From: Pontixanthobacter aestiaquae | GTDB lineage: Bacteria; Pseudomonadota; Alphaproteobacteria; Sphingomonadales; Sphingomonadaceae | Direction of reading: 5' to 3' | Assembly (NCBI RefSeq): GCF_009827455.1 | Contig: NZ_WTYZ01000001.1 | Location: 1,125,001 to 1,189,000 of the forward strand | DNA length: 64,000 nucleotides | In this document: piece by piece, positions 55,033-64,000 of the stretch | How the letters are laid out: the number at the start of each line of letters is the position of its first letter | Position numbering within the stretch: position 1 is the first letter of the stretch | The notes under the pieces: model-generated | What the model was told of the DNA's origin: nothing | Database searches by the model: none | Seen by the model: only the letters and a program-made list of their open reading frames with translations | Program-made: the position numbers and the translations under genes

Positions 55033-55750
55033 TCGAGTCGCCCATGCCGATACGTTTGCCGTCGGTAATGATCACTTTGTCGCCTTTCTTGGCGATGGCG
55101 AAAATCTTCGCCGCGAATTCATCGGGCATGCCCACGCAGCCATGGCTGGCGAAACCGTTTTCGACTTCGCTACCGTGCAGCGCGATGCCGTCTGCCGTCA
55201 GGAACATCGAATAGGGCATGGGTGCGTTATTGTATTTCTCTGACACATTGTGCCGCATCTTGTAACGGATCGGGAATGTGCCAAGCGGCGTCGGGTGTTT
55301 ATCGGTGCCAAGCAGAACCGCCGCCGCTCCAATTTCATAACCGCCCTGGAAAACCGAAATAACGCGGGCCTGTAGATCGACCGTCATAACCAGAGGACCG
55401 TCCTCGATTCCTTCGTCATCCCAGTGCCACTCGCCATATTTGATTGGCCCGTCGATCGGCAGGATCCGTTTGATGACGAACGCTTCGTCTTTCGGATCAG
55501 GTTTTTTCTCGGGAATTTCCTGAATGACAGGCTCGGAGACAAATTCCGGAGTGGTGCCGTCGCCAGTGCCGGCTTGGGCATTAGCCTGCGCAACAGCGTC
55601 CTCATCGACCGGAATCGCGTCTTCCAGCGTCGGTGCCGCAGCATCCATCGCCGTGTCTTGAGACATAAATCCGCTGGCCAGCGTTGCTCCGCCAAAGGCC
55701 AATACCAATGCAGCCGTTGCGCCGCCTATCCATTTCATCATCGGGCTCAT
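55025..55750 (-). CDS. L,D-transpeptidase (YkuD domain)
   Basis: A 241-residue secreted or membrane-anchored protein with an N-terminal hydrophobic segment (about 7-28) and a C-terminal YkuD domain. The catalytic Cys lies in NGFASHGCVGMPDEFA, with HGSEVENGF providing the His. The usual Arg/Asn after the active Cys motif is replaced by Gly (SHGCVGM). It forms or remodels 3-3 peptidoglycan crosslinks or attaches proteins. A linker of acidic and Ala residues separates the anchor from the domain. It converges on tilS. Confidence 0.88.
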   Translation of the reverse strand: MSPMMKWIGGATAALVLAFGGATLASGFMSQDTAMDAAAPTLEDAIPVDEDAVAQANAQAGTGDGTTPEFVSEPVIQEIPEKKPDPKDEAFVIKRILPIDGPIKYGEWHWDDEGIEDGPLVMTVDLQARVISVFQGGYEIGAAAVLLGTDKHPTPLGTFPIRYKMRHNVSEKYNNAPMPYSMFLTADGIALHGSEVENGFASHGCVGMPDEFAAKIFAIAKKGDKVIITDGKRIGMGDSII

Positions 55751-55858
55751 ACAAGGTGATATGATCGAAAAATCTTAAATTTTCCAGTATCGCGTCGCAG
55801 GCGTCCCACTTGGAAACAGCTTTTCCGTCGCTGTAAATTGATGCAAATTCAGCGCGAA

Positions 55859-58633
55859 CTATCCATGCGCGCCGAACTGGTTGGCAATCGCGGTGCCAAT
55901 CCGCAGGCTCAGCTTGTAAGCACGTTCGAGCGGATCGATATAATCACGCTGGATCGCGGTGTAGCCTTCACCAGCACCATCCGGGTAATCGCTAGGCTCA
56001 TCGACGGAGAAATTGTCGAGACCCGGGAAGCTTGTAGGATAGGCCCGGCGTAGCTGCGCCAGCGCATCGTCGATCCGCAGAGTGAACACCATCTCCAGCA
56101 CGTCGTTACGGCTAATATCGTTCGCACGGCTAAACGCCGGGATTGAGACTGCTTTCAGGAACATATGCTGGAGGAGGGTGAGCCGCAGCGCTTGCAATGC
56201 GCCGATCGACCGGCGGATATTCTCGCGGTCATCGAGTGGTGACTCATCCGGAATCATGTCCAGCAGTCGGTGCAGTTTCAGCGCATCGACCCTAAGGCGT
56301 GAGGCAAGGCGCCTGAATACCCCGGTCCGGTCATCCTTGGTCAGATATTCGGCGAGTGTTTCGCAAGCATCCGACAGATGGCTCTCGGTCCCGCGATAGG
56401 GGCGGCTCGCCCAATAGGCGGAATTGAACAGCTCGCCGAATGCAGCGACCGTTTTGATGCTGGCCAGCGCATTGGAGGCACGAACCAGACGGATCAGTTG
56501 CCGCCCGCGTTCGCTCTCGGTGAGCAGCGCGGCGAGGTCTTCATAATTCCCGTCCGCTGCGCTGCCGATGCCCGAAATGATGTTAACCGGATAGCCGAGC
56601 TGCTGCAGAATCGCATTATGCGGGATGGCGCGGATCTGGCGCAGGTTCATATCGCGGTCAGCGCTCAGATCGGATTGCCGGCGGGAGACGCGGCTGCCGG
56701 TACTGTTGAGGAGGCCCAATCCGAACGCTGTCAGCGCGCGGCTATATGTCTGGCTTTCCAGATGGTCGCGCTGGTGCTTGCGCACGGCGCGATAGAAATC
56801 GAGACTGAGATCGGTCCGGCGATAGAACTGGTCGGTCGGCGCATCGGGATCGGTATGTGCCGGATCAAGCGTTGCGATCCGAGTGAGCGTTGCGAGCGCC
56901 AGTTCGGGTGTGGCGAAATGGAGATAGCCGTCACCGCCTTGGAAGCTGACTTCAGGTTCCAAGCGGATACCCGCGCGCACGAACCGTCGCCGGGTCCATG
57001 CGCTCAGCGGCCAAGCAAGCCGGTCGGCAAACCCGCCGGGATGCGCACCGCGCCCCATGCTTTCGCCATGCGTGTTGAAAATCAGCGCCGCGACATCGGT
57101 CAAGCCGTTGTCCTTCATCGCCTCGGCCAGGCGGCCTTGCAGCCGTTCGATAGCCAAACTTGCCGGAATCTGTCCGACGAACCGCCCCGCGTCGGAGAAG
57201 CCGGTCTGGATCGCGACGCGGCCTCGCTTGCGCGAATATTGCTGATAGATCGGTTCGGCCAGCAGCGCATCGAGGAAGCGCCCGCCATGCTCCAGCGCGG
57301 TTTCGGTCTCGAACAGAGGCGACACGTCGACCTTGTCTTCGATCCCGAATAATTTCGAGAAATACAGCGCGGCCAAAATGGTCGAAGGCTGTTCGCACTC
57401 GGCAATCAGCATCCGGATCGGCGCATCGCCATCGATGTGCTGGATAATCTGCGCCATCGCGAGGAATTGCCGGATTGCAGTGCTGCTTTCGATAGCCAGC
57501 GCGGCAAAGTTTGAGCGCAGCGGCTGCACTTTCCCCAGCAATTCGCGCAATGTTGCCATCGCGCCTTTGCTGCCCAGATCGAGCGTATTGTCAGGATCAA
57601 TCCGGCGGCGGATGGCATTGTGTAATTGGCTGGAGTTCACCCGGAAATGAATCCAGCCCATGCCCAAACCATCGGCGCGCATTGCCGCAGCGAGCGTTTT
57701 GAGGCCAATCGCGCGCCCGGTGTCCGCGCCTAACGCCTCGGCCTCTAGCAATTCAATAACCGGCGCGAGGGAGAGCAGTTTGTGCGGGTGATCCGCCGTC
57801 AGCGTATTGGCTGCCTTCGATAGCGCAGCCGGCTCGGTTAAATCCTCACGGAAATCCGATGCGCGATCCTGCGAATAGGCCAGCGCATTGCGCAAAGTCT
57901 CAAGCAGTGGATGTGTATCGTCGACAGCTTCGAGCGAAGCGACATAGCGTTCCAGCCGCTGCGCTTTTTCAGACAGGCGGAAGCCAATGGAATCGAACCA
58001 TTTGATGTCGGTCCGGCCATCCATATCGTAACCGACCCAGCTGGCGAAGCGGAACGGAAGAGGCTTGGCTTCGTACCATTTGCTCGGGAAAGCTTCGGCT
58101 GCTTGACCCAGCGCGTTGGACACGATCCGATCTCGTGCGTCCTGCGCATGCCCGATTGCATGCATCGCGCGATCATGTTCGTAGCGGAGAGAGATCGTCG
58201 GGCGTTCAAATGTCGCAACGCAGGTATCGTCACTAATGTCGGCATCGCTGCTGGCAGACCGGGCCACGGCCTCGGTCTGCTCTGGCGTCAGCAGGAATGT
58301 AGGGTGCGCGGTAAACACTGCATGTAACCCGGGATTCTCCCAGCGAGCGCGGAAGGTGTCGAAATCATCGCCGCCAAGCTCTGCCAATGCCGCGTCATTC
58401 GCTTCCGGTGATACCGGAGCGAGGTTGTTCCTCAGCCGCCCTGCACGGCTCTTCAGCGATCCGCATTCCAGCTCCGCAATCATCCGCTCGATATCATCGA
58501 GGCTGATTTTGCGCGCTTCCAACTCGCGCGAGAGGTCGAGCGAGAGTTGGAACGCCGGATTGAATAAAGGTGTTTCCTGCGTTTGCTGGTGCAGTTCACG
58601 CAAACGCGCGGTCAGATCGGCGACGGTTTTCAT
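55859..58633 (-). CDS. Divergent phosphoenolpyruvate carboxylase-like protein
   Basis: A 924-residue protein with the PF00311 PEP-carboxylase length and order. The His motif is kept (FTAHPTF, about 110-116), but the usual HPTE Glu is Phe. The SDSxKDxG loop with catalytic Lys reads FSDAGRFVGQ, the GRGGxxGRGG loop (usual FHGRGG) reads FNTHGESMGRGAHPGG with one Arg replaced by His, and the conserved C-terminal RNTG end is absent (it ends NQFGAHG). It could be inactive, or use a different active-site arrangement. It is the last gene of the Entner-Doudoroff operon, overlapping eda by 4 bases. Confidence 0.8.
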   Translation of the reverse strand: MKTVADLTARLRELHQQTQETPLFNPAFQLSLDLSRELEARKISLDDIERMIAELECGSLKSRAGRLRNNLAPVSPEANDAALAELGGDDFDTFRARWENPGLHAVFTAHPTFLLTPEQTEAVARSASSDADISDDTCVATFERPTISLRYEHDRAMHAIGHAQDARDRIVSNALGQAAEAFPSKWYEAKPLPFRFASWVGYDMDGRTDIKWFDSIGFRLSEKAQRLERYVASLEAVDDTHPLLETLRNALAYSQDRASDFREDLTEPAALSKAANTLTADHPHKLLSLAPVIELLEAEALGADTGRAIGLKTLAAAMRADGLGMGWIHFRVNSSQLHNAIRRRIDPDNTLDLGSKGAMATLRELLGKVQPLRSNFAALAIESSTAIRQFLAMAQIIQHIDGDAPIRMLIAECEQPSTILAALYFSKLFGIEDKVDVSPLFETETALEHGGRFLDALLAEPIYQQYSRKRGRVAIQTGFSDAGRFVGQIPASLAIERLQGRLAEAMKDNGLTDVAALIFNTHGESMGRGAHPGGFADRLAWPLSAWTRRRFVRAGIRLEPEVSFQGGDGYLHFATPELALATLTRIATLDPAHTDPDAPTDQFYRRTDLSLDFYRAVRKHQRDHLESQTYSRALTAFGLGLLNSTGSRVSRRQSDLSADRDMNLRQIRAIPHNAILQQLGYPVNIISGIGSAADGNYEDLAALLTESERGRQLIRLVRASNALASIKTVAAFGELFNSAYWASRPYRGTESHLSDACETLAEYLTKDDRTGVFRRLASRLRVDALKLHRLLDMIPDESPLDDRENIRRSIGALQALRLTLLQHMFLKAVSIPAFSRANDISRNDVLEMVFTLRIDDALAQLRRAYPTSFPGLDNFSVDEPSDYPDGAGEGYTAIQRDYIDPLERAYKLSLRIGTAIANQFGAHG

Positions 58634-59244
58634 GTGTTTAGCGCTGCCGCTTCGTGTGCCATGGCTTCAATCGCCGCCACATTCGGTTCACCTTTGGGTG
58701 CGACCCAGCTTCCACCGACGCACAGAACTTTGTCGAAGGCCAGCCATTCGGGCGCGTTCTCCAGATTGACGCCGCCGGTCGGGCAGAAACGGCACTGACC
58801 GAACGGTGCTGCCAGCGCTTTGAGTGCAGGCAATCCGCCTGCCGCCATCGCGGGGAAGAATTTGAAGTGTGTTAGCCCCAGATCGAGCCCGCGCATAATG
58901 TCCCCCGAATTGGCGATGCCGGGCAGAAACGGAACATTGTGGCGGATCGCAGCGCGGCCCAGCGTGTCGGTCAGGCCGGGCGAGACGATAAATTCGCTGC
59001 CCGCCTCCAATGCGTCTTCCAGTTCTTCCTGATTTGTCACTGTGCCTGCACCAACGACCGCGCCGGGGACTTGCTTCATCGCCTTGATCGCGTCCAAAGC
59101 CTGCGGCGTGCGCAGAGTGACTTCGAGGCAGCGCAGACCGCCAGCGACCAGCGCTTCTGCCATCGGCACGGCATGGGCGACATCGTCGATGACAATCACC
59201 GGGACAACGGGCGCAGTGCGCATGATGGTTTCGATATCGCTCAT
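58630..59244 (-). CDS. eda: KDPG aldolase (2-keto-3-deoxy-6-phosphogluconate aldolase)
   Basis: A 204-residue class I aldolase that cleaves KDPG to pyruvate and glyceraldehyde-3-phosphate. The Schiff-base Lys is in HFKFFPAMAAGG, and the catalytic Glu block reads LRCLEVTLRTP. ATG 59244 (MSDIETI) is selected because it is in a 4-base overlap with glk and starts as family members do; longer upstream reading is antisense-like glk sequence. It overlaps the PPC-like gene by 4 bases. Confidence 0.93.
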   Translation of the reverse strand: MSDIETIMRTAPVVPVIVIDDVAHAVPMAEALVAGGLRCLEVTLRTPQALDAIKAMKQVPGAVVGAGTVTNQEELEDALEAGSEFIVSPGLTDTLGRAAIRHNVPFLPGIANSGDIMRGLDLGLTHFKFFPAMAAGGLPALKALAAPFGQCRFCPTGGVNLENAPEWLAFDKVLCVGGSWVAPKGEPNVAAIEAMAHEAAALNT

Positions 59245-60224
59245 TGGGTGGCTCCGGAATGCTGGGTTGAAAATGCGGCTGCTGCGCCGAACAGGCCGGG
59301 CTGTGGATGAATGATAAGTTTGACCGGAATTGTCGCCATCAGGCTGGCAAAGCGGCCTTTGGCGGCAAAGCGCTCGGCAAATCCTGACGTCTGCAGGCTT
59401 TCGCGAATGCGGTACCCAAGCCCGCCAGCAATCACGACGCCGCCAAAGCCGCCTTGCGCAAGCGCGATGTCGCCCGCCACGCTGCCGAGTGACAGGCAAA
59501 AACGGTCGACTGCGGCTGCCGCGAGGCTGTCTTCGCCCGCCATGCCCTTGGTCCAGACCTCTATATCGTCGCAATCGGGCACAGCCTTGCGCTCCATCGC
59601 GGCAAGCGTTTGATAAATATCGACAATCGCTGGGCCTGCGACAACACGCTCTACTGAAACACGGTTATGCCGCTTGCGCAATCGGGCCAGAATTGCGTCC
59701 TCGATCTGGTCAAGCGGGGCAAAATCGATATGCCCGCCCTCGGTTGCTGACACGCGGTATTCGCCACTTGGTTCGCGGTAGAGATGCGCAACGCCAAGCC
59801 CGGTTCCGGGGCCGATCACACTGAGTCTCCCGGTTGGTGCCAGCGGTTGTTCGGGGCCGGTCAGATGGATGAATTGGTCTTCATCAGCACGCGCAACGGC
59901 ATGCGCGACTGCTTCAAAATCGTTGACGATTGCGAAGCGCTCGACACCGAGCTTCTCTTTCACCAGAGCGGGCCGGATGATCCACGGATTGTTGGTAAAG
60001 CGGATGACGTCGCCGCCCGTAGGCCCGGCAATCGCCATCGCCACGGCGTTGGGTAGTGTGCCGCCCTGACGTTCGCGGTAATCTTCCCACGCGGTCTGGA
60101 AACTCGCATGATCTTCCGTGTGCAACGTTTCCGGCTCGCTCATCGTGATCGCGCCGTCATCCGCGATGGTGGCGATTGCAAAGCGCGCGTGCGTGCCGCC
60201 AATATCGACTGTCACCAAATCCAT
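59241..60224 (-). CDS. glk: Glucokinase
   Basis: A 327-residue ROK/Glk-type kinase with the phosphate-binding start LVTVDIGGTHARFAIA, NDFEAVAHAVA and the nucleotide-binding GPGTGLGVAHLYR (about 130-142). It phosphorylates glucose to glucose-6-phosphate, the substrate of Zwf in the same operon. It shares one base with edd (TGATG-type junction) and 4 bases with eda, so translation is coupled. Confidence 0.92.
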   Translation of the reverse strand: MDLVTVDIGGTHARFAIATIADDGAITMSEPETLHTEDHASFQTAWEDYRERQGGTLPNAVAMAIAGPTGGDVIRFTNNPWIIRPALVKEKLGVERFAIVNDFEAVAHAVARADEDQFIHLTGPEQPLAPTGRLSVIGPGTGLGVAHLYREPSGEYRVSATEGGHIDFAPLDQIEDAILARLRKRHNRVSVERVVAGPAIVDIYQTLAAMERKAVPDCDDIEVWTKGMAGEDSLAAAAVDRFCLSLGSVAGDIALAQGGFGGVVIAGGLGYRIRESLQTSGFAERFAAKGRFASLMATIPVKLIIHPQPGLFGAAAAFSTQHSGATQ

Positions 60225-62035
60225 TATAGACCCGCCTGTGCCAGCATGGATGATCCGCCCTGTTCTGCGCCGTCAGCATGACTGCGGAACATCGCAAACA
60301 ACTCGCGCCCGAATCCGTCATCCGCAACCGGATCGGGTGCAGCCGGGCGGCTGTCCAGATCCGCGGGCGTTGAGAGCGCGCCAGTGTTCGCACAAAGCCG
60401 GATGACGTCGCCGGTTTGCAGTTTCGCCAGCGGTCCGCCGCCCAACGCTTCGGGTGTGCAATGGATGGCCGCCGGAACCTTGCCGGAAGCACCCGACATG
60501 CGGCCATCGGTGACCAGCGCGACTTTATATCCGCGATCCTGCAGCACCGCGAGGGGCGGCGTCAGCGAGTGAAGTTCCGGCATGCCATTGGCGCGGGGCC
60601 CTTGAAACCGGACAACCACCACCACATCGCGGTCGAGCTCGCCTGCCTGGAATGCGGCGGTAACATCTTCCTGTCGGTCAAACACACGGCAGGGTGCCTC
60701 GACGGTGTAGCGGTCCTCGGACACGGCGCTCGTTTTGAACGTTGCACGGCCCAGATTGCCTTCCACCAAACGCATCCCGCCATCCTTTTGGAACGGGTCG
60801 CTGGCAGGTCGGAGCATGGTGTCGTCGCCGCTTTTGCCGACTTCGCGCCATGTCAGTGCATCGCCGTCAAGTCCGGGTTCTTCGCCGTAGCGCGACAAGT
60901 CACTGTCGCCCACGGTCAGCACGTCTTGGTGCGCGAGGCCTGCGCCGAGAAGCTCTTTGATTACATAGCCCATACCGCCAGCATCGTGGAAATGGTTCAC
61001 ATCGCCAGAGCCATTGGGATAGACCCGAGCGAGTAACGGCACGACCGAAGACAGTTCGGACAGATCGGTCCAATCGAGTTGCACACCGGCAGCCCGCGCC
61101 ATCGCCGGGATATGGATCGCATGATTGGTCGATCCCCCGGTGGCGAGCAGGCCGACAGCCGCGTTGATGATCGCTTTCTCGTCGACACAGCGGCCGATCG
61201 GGCGATAGTCATTGCCGTCCAAACCGATGGCCGCGACGCGGTGCACAGCCTCGCGGTCCAAGGCCTGGCGCAGCTTGGTACCAGGCTGGATAAATGCCGC
61301 GCCCGGAATATGCAGGCCCATCATTTCCATCATCATCTGATTGGAATTGGCGGTGCCGTAGAAGGTACACGTGCCGGGTGAGTGATAGCTGCCGATCTCG
61401 CTGGCCAGAAGTTCTGCGCGGGTCGCCCTGCCCTCTGCATAAAGCTGCCGCGTGGCTTGTTTCTGCTTGTTGGAGATACCGCTGGGCATTGGGCCGCTGG
61501 GCACAAAAATCGCTGGCAAATGGCCGAAGCGCAATGCACCAATCAGCAGGCCGGGTACGATCTTGTCGCAGATACCCAGCATCAGCGCGCCGTCATACAT
61601 CGCATGGCTGAGCGCGACGCCGGTGCTGAGCGCGATCACATCGCGGCTGAACAGCGAGAGCTCCATGCCGTTCTCGCCCTGCGTCACGCCGTCGCACATT
61701 GCGGGCGTAGCGCCCGCGACTTGCGCGGTTGCGCCAACTTCGCGGGCGTAGATTTTCAAGCGTTCGGGATAGCGGCCATAGGGCTGATGCGCGGACAGCA
61801 TATCATTATAAGCGCTGACGATCCCGATATTGGGGCCCTTATGCGCCATCAACGCTTTCTGGTCTTCCTCCGCCCCTGCATAGGCATGAGCCAGGTTGGA
61901 GCAGGATACCGCATTGCGATCCGGCTGATTGTCAGCCTCGCGCTTGATCAGTTCCAGATAACGGCTCCGGCTGCCGCGCGATTTTTGGATGACCCGCTGC
62001 GTTACCGCGTGGAGTGTGTCGTGCAGATTACTCAT
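60224..62035 (-). CDS. edd: Phosphogluconate dehydratase
   Basis: A 603-residue IlvD/Edd-family [4Fe-4S] dehydratase that converts 6-phosphogluconate to KDPG. Blocks include [29 protein letters not shown] and [17 protein letters not shown], with Cys in the Fe-S motifs. It starts 8 bases inside the zwf 3' end and shares the glk start region. Confidence 0.95.
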   Translation of the reverse strand: MSNLHDTLHAVTQRVIQKSRGSRSRYLELIKREADNQPDRNAVSCSNLAHAYAGAEEDQKALMAHKGPNIGIVSAYNDMLSAHQPYGRYPERLKIYAREVGATAQVAGATPAMCDGVTQGENGMELSLFSRDVIALSTGVALSHAMYDGALMLGICDKIVPGLLIGALRFGHLPAIFVPSGPMPSGISNKQKQATRQLYAEGRATRAELLASEIGSYHSPGTCTFYGTANSNQMMMEMMGLHIPGAAFIQPGTKLRQALDREAVHRVAAIGLDGNDYRPIGRCVDEKAIINAAVGLLATGGSTNHAIHIPAMARAAGVQLDWTDLSELSSVVPLLARVYPNGSGDVNHFHDAGGMGYVIKELLGAGLAHQDVLTVGDSDLSRYGEEPGLDGDALTWREVGKSGDDTMLRPASDPFQKDGGMRLVEGNLGRATFKTSAVSEDRYTVEAPCRVFDRQEDVTAAFQAGELDRDVVVVVRFQGPRANGMPELHSLTPPLAVLQDRGYKVALVTDGRMSGASGKVPAAIHCTPEALGGGPLAKLQTGDVIRLCANTGALSTPADLDSRPAAPDPVADDGFGRELFAMFRSHADGAEQGGSSMLAQAGL

Positions 62036-63467
62036 ACCAGCTCACCCCGTCTTTTTCGGCAAGCGCAATGGCGGCGCTCGGGCCCCAGCTTCCGGCGGTG
62101 TATGATTGCGGGGTCAAGCCTTGCGCGGCCCAACCGGCGCGGATCGCGTCGATCCATTCCCACTGTGCTTCGACCTCGTCACGGCGAACGAACAGCGTTT
62201 GGTCGCCCTCGATCAGATCGAGCAGCAGCCGTTCATAGGCAATCCGCCGGTGCTGACCGACAAACGCATCGGGCATGGCAATATCGAGCGGGACGGAGCG
62301 CAGGCGAATACCATCGCGGCCGAGCCCGGGAACTTTGGCCATCATCGATAGCTGCACATTCTCTTCCGGCTGGATGCCGATCACCAGCCGGTTTGGCACC
62401 ATCTTCGCGCCTTTGCCCTCGAAGATAGAATGCGGGACCTGGCTGAACTGAACCACGATCTCGGTCACACGCTCGGGCAGGCGTTTGCCGGTGCGCATGT
62501 AGAAAGGCACGCCTTTCCAGCGCCAATTATCGACATGCGCCTTGATCGCGACGAAGGTTTCGGTCTCCGAATCTTTGCCCAATTCTTCGTCATATCCGGG
62601 AACCGCTTCGCCGCCGATTGCGCCTGCGCGGTATTGGCCGGTGACGGTTTCGCCCTGACGCACTTCGCGCAGCGATCGCAGCACTTTCACTTTCTCGTCG
62701 CGGATGGCGGTCGCGTCGAAATCGGAAGGCGGTTCCATCGCGACCAGCGCCAGCAATTGCAGCATGTGGTTTTGCACCATGTCACGGATCGCGCCCGCAT
62801 CATCATAGAACGCGACGCGGCCTTCCAGACCTACAGTCTCACCCACGGTGATCTGCACATGATCGATATGCGCCGCGTTCCACAGCGGTTCAAACATGAT
62901 GTTGGCAAAGCGCAGCGCGAGCAGGTTCTGCACCGTTTCCTTGCCGAGATAGTGGTCGATCCGGAAAATCCGGTCTTCGGGGAAGGCGGCGGCAACCGCA
63001 TCATTGATCTCGCGGCTGCTTTCCAGATCGGTGCCGAGCGGTTTCTCAAGGCACATCCGCACGTTTTCGCCATCGAGACCGGCATGTTGCAGGCCCTTGA
63101 TCGTTGGTTCGAACAGGCTGGGGGCGGTGGAGAGGAAAATTGCGAGGCCGCGCTGCGGCTCGCCGACTTTGTCCGCGAGGCCTTGAAATCCGTCCAGCGT
63201 GGTCGCATCGAGCGGGTGATAGCTTAGGCGACCCAGGAATTCGGCCATCCCGCTACGCCGGTCGGCGGGCATGTATTTTTCCAAAGCTTCGCGCGCAAAA
63301 TTGCGGAACTCGATGTCGGTCATCTCGGATCGCGCGGTGCCGATGATCTTCACATCATCCGCAATCAGCGCATCCGCATGCAGCGCCGCGAGCGAGGGCA
63401 GCAGCATACGCTGCGCCAGATCGCCAGTCGCCCCGAACAGCAGCAGCCTGTCGGCGGTAAAGTTCAT
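62028..63467 (-). CDS. zwf: Glucose-6-phosphate 1-dehydrogenase
   Basis: A 479-residue G6PD. The NADP fold is [20 protein letters not shown] (usual GASGDLAKR), and the catalytic motif [13 protein letters not shown] is intact. It makes 6-phosphoglucono-1,5-lactone and NAD(P)H. ATG 63467 (MNFTADRL) is used; reading upstream to 63557 would add 30 unlike residues. It is the first gene of the operon. 6-phosphogluconolactonase (pgl), often next to zwf, is absent here. Confidence 0.95.
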   Translation of the reverse strand: MNFTADRLLLFGATGDLAQRMLLPSLAALHADALIADDVKIIGTARSEMTDIEFRNFAREALEKYMPADRRSGMAEFLGRLSYHPLDATTLDGFQGLADKVGEPQRGLAIFLSTAPSLFEPTIKGLQHAGLDGENVRMCLEKPLGTDLESSREINDAVAAAFPEDRIFRIDHYLGKETVQNLLALRFANIMFEPLWNAAHIDHVQITVGETVGLEGRVAFYDDAGAIRDMVQNHMLQLLALVAMEPPSDFDATAIRDEKVKVLRSLREVRQGETVTGQYRAGAIGGEAVPGYDEELGKDSETETFVAIKAHVDNWRWKGVPFYMRTGKRLPERVTEIVVQFSQVPHSIFEGKGAKMVPNRLVIGIQPEENVQLSMMAKVPGLGRDGIRLRSVPLDIAMPDAFVGQHRRIAYERLLLDLIEGDQTLFVRRDEVEAQWEWIDAIRAGWAAQGLTPQSYTAGSWGPSAAIALAEKDGVSWYE

Positions 63468-63597
63468 GCGCGCATATCTCCCAATAAATGCAAGCCGGTG
63501 AGCCTTCGGTGTAGCACTCACCCGCGCGCCATGCACCCCGCATGATGCGCGTTTCATACTCGCGCATATGTATTCATGCAGTCGCGCGCTGGCGCGA

Positions 63598-64000
63598 TCA
63601 GCTTGCGGAGACTGACACTTCGCTCGACAGGAAATTGCTTTGCCCGAAGCTGGTCATAAAGCTGACATCGGCAGCATCACGTCCCACGCCGATTTTTACG
63701 ATGTTTTCGGCATTGGCCATATTGGTGGCATCGATCAGATACCACGCACCGCCTCCGGGAGTAGTCGGATCGCTCAGAAACACTTCTGCCACTGCATGGA
63801 AATCCTGGGGCGTGACATGCGGAGCATAGCAGCTGACAAAACGCGCCGGGATCGCACTGGCCCGCGCCAGAGTCACCATCACATGCGCATAGTCGCGGCA
63901 CACACCGCGCCGTTCGACAAAGCTGTCGACGGCTGTGGTAGAGGCATCCGACGCGCCGGGCGTGTAAGTGAAGTTGCGCGCGATCCACTCATGCATCGCC
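63598..64000 (-). CDS. Transglutaminase-like protein, 3' part (5' end outside window)
   Basis: 133 residues of the C-terminal part of a transglutaminase-like cysteine protease fold, with the catalytic Cys in RRGVCRDYAHV, His in QDFHAVAEVFLSD and Asp in WYLIDATN. The reading frame is open to the window end, so the N-terminal part is missing. Members of this family in alphaproteobacteria act on peptides or in cell-wall/protein processing. A TCGCGC-GCTG-GCGCGA hairpin follows the stop immediately (63582-63597). Confidence 0.85.
   Translation of the reverse strand, partial: AMHEWIARNFTYTPGASDASTTAVDSFVERRGVCRDYAHVMVTLARASAIPARFVSCYAPHVTPQDFHAVAEVFLSDPTTPGGGAWYLIDATNMANAENIVKIGVGRDAADVSFMTSFGQSNFLSSEVSVSAS

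Overview
The window looks like part of the chromosome of an alphaproteobacterium of the order Sphingomonadales, most likely an Erythrobacteraceae member. The reasons are the rRNA operon order 23S-5S-tRNA-fMet, the Entner-Doudoroff operon zwf-edd-glk-eda, the alphaproteobacterial families DUF1465, DUF465 and a RodZ-like DUF4115 protein, a cpoB-tilS pair, and a promoter matching the EcfG general stress consensus. This placement rests on gene content and order only; no database search was possible.

Layout. 1-2290: 3' part of a 23S rRNA gene, 5S rRNA, a terminator, a structured repeat and initiator tRNA. 2378-11309: a CYP102-type self-sufficient P450, an ABC-F ATPase, a YidK-like symporter, and an overlapping TauD-like/Gfo-Idh-like pair. 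11424-17766: a tightly overlapped operon with a fused 5-oxoprolinase (HyuA-HyuB), a frameshifted DUF969 gene carrying a palindromic repeat insertion, DUF979 and DUF2891; I read it as a 5-oxoproline (or related lactam) uptake and hydrolysis module. 18044-21259: a large exported TolB/amidohydrolase protein. 21374-30075: a chemotaxis operon transcribed leftward (cheA-cheW-cheY-cheB-cheR, then a hairpin-rich gap, then a GGDEF-EAL protein and one chemoreceptor); no flagellar genes are present. 30146-46633: mostly single genes and short operons (MATE, class II aldolase, orphan [2Fe-2S] protein, siderophore receptor with a probable Fur site, ArsC, MFS, methyltransferase, LipB, CitE-like, OYE, EamA, DUF2254, NadA, DUF4230, MBL hydrolase). 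46774-55750: glpK, DUF1465, a 336-base hairpin-rich intergenic region, two divergent DUF465 genes, ptsP, rodZ-like, cpoB, tilS and an L,D-transpeptidase. 55859-63467: the operon zwf-edd-glk-eda followed by a divergent PEP-carboxylase-like gene, with 1-8 base overlaps throughout. 63598-64000: 3' end of a transglutaminase-like gene cut by the window edge.

How it works together. The Entner-Doudoroff operon converts glucose (Glk) and glucose-6-phosphate (Zwf, Edd, Eda) to pyruvate and glyceraldehyde-3-phosphate; a lactonase gene is missing from the cluster and the terminal PPC-like protein has altered catalytic motifs. The Che genes form a nearly complete signalling set, with a CheA carrying a degenerate receiver-like tail.

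The observations I consider most worth following are: a structured repeat present twice (2053-2144 and 48944-49036) whose stems differ by compensatory changes while loops and a central block are conserved; two palindromic elements (15667-15818 and 46671-46768) whose 3' ends supply the Shine-Dalgarno sequence of the next gene; overlapping alternative hairpins inside the che operon; and the divergent PPC-like protein. I did not find a CRISPR array, transposase, integrase, prophage or recognisable defence system.
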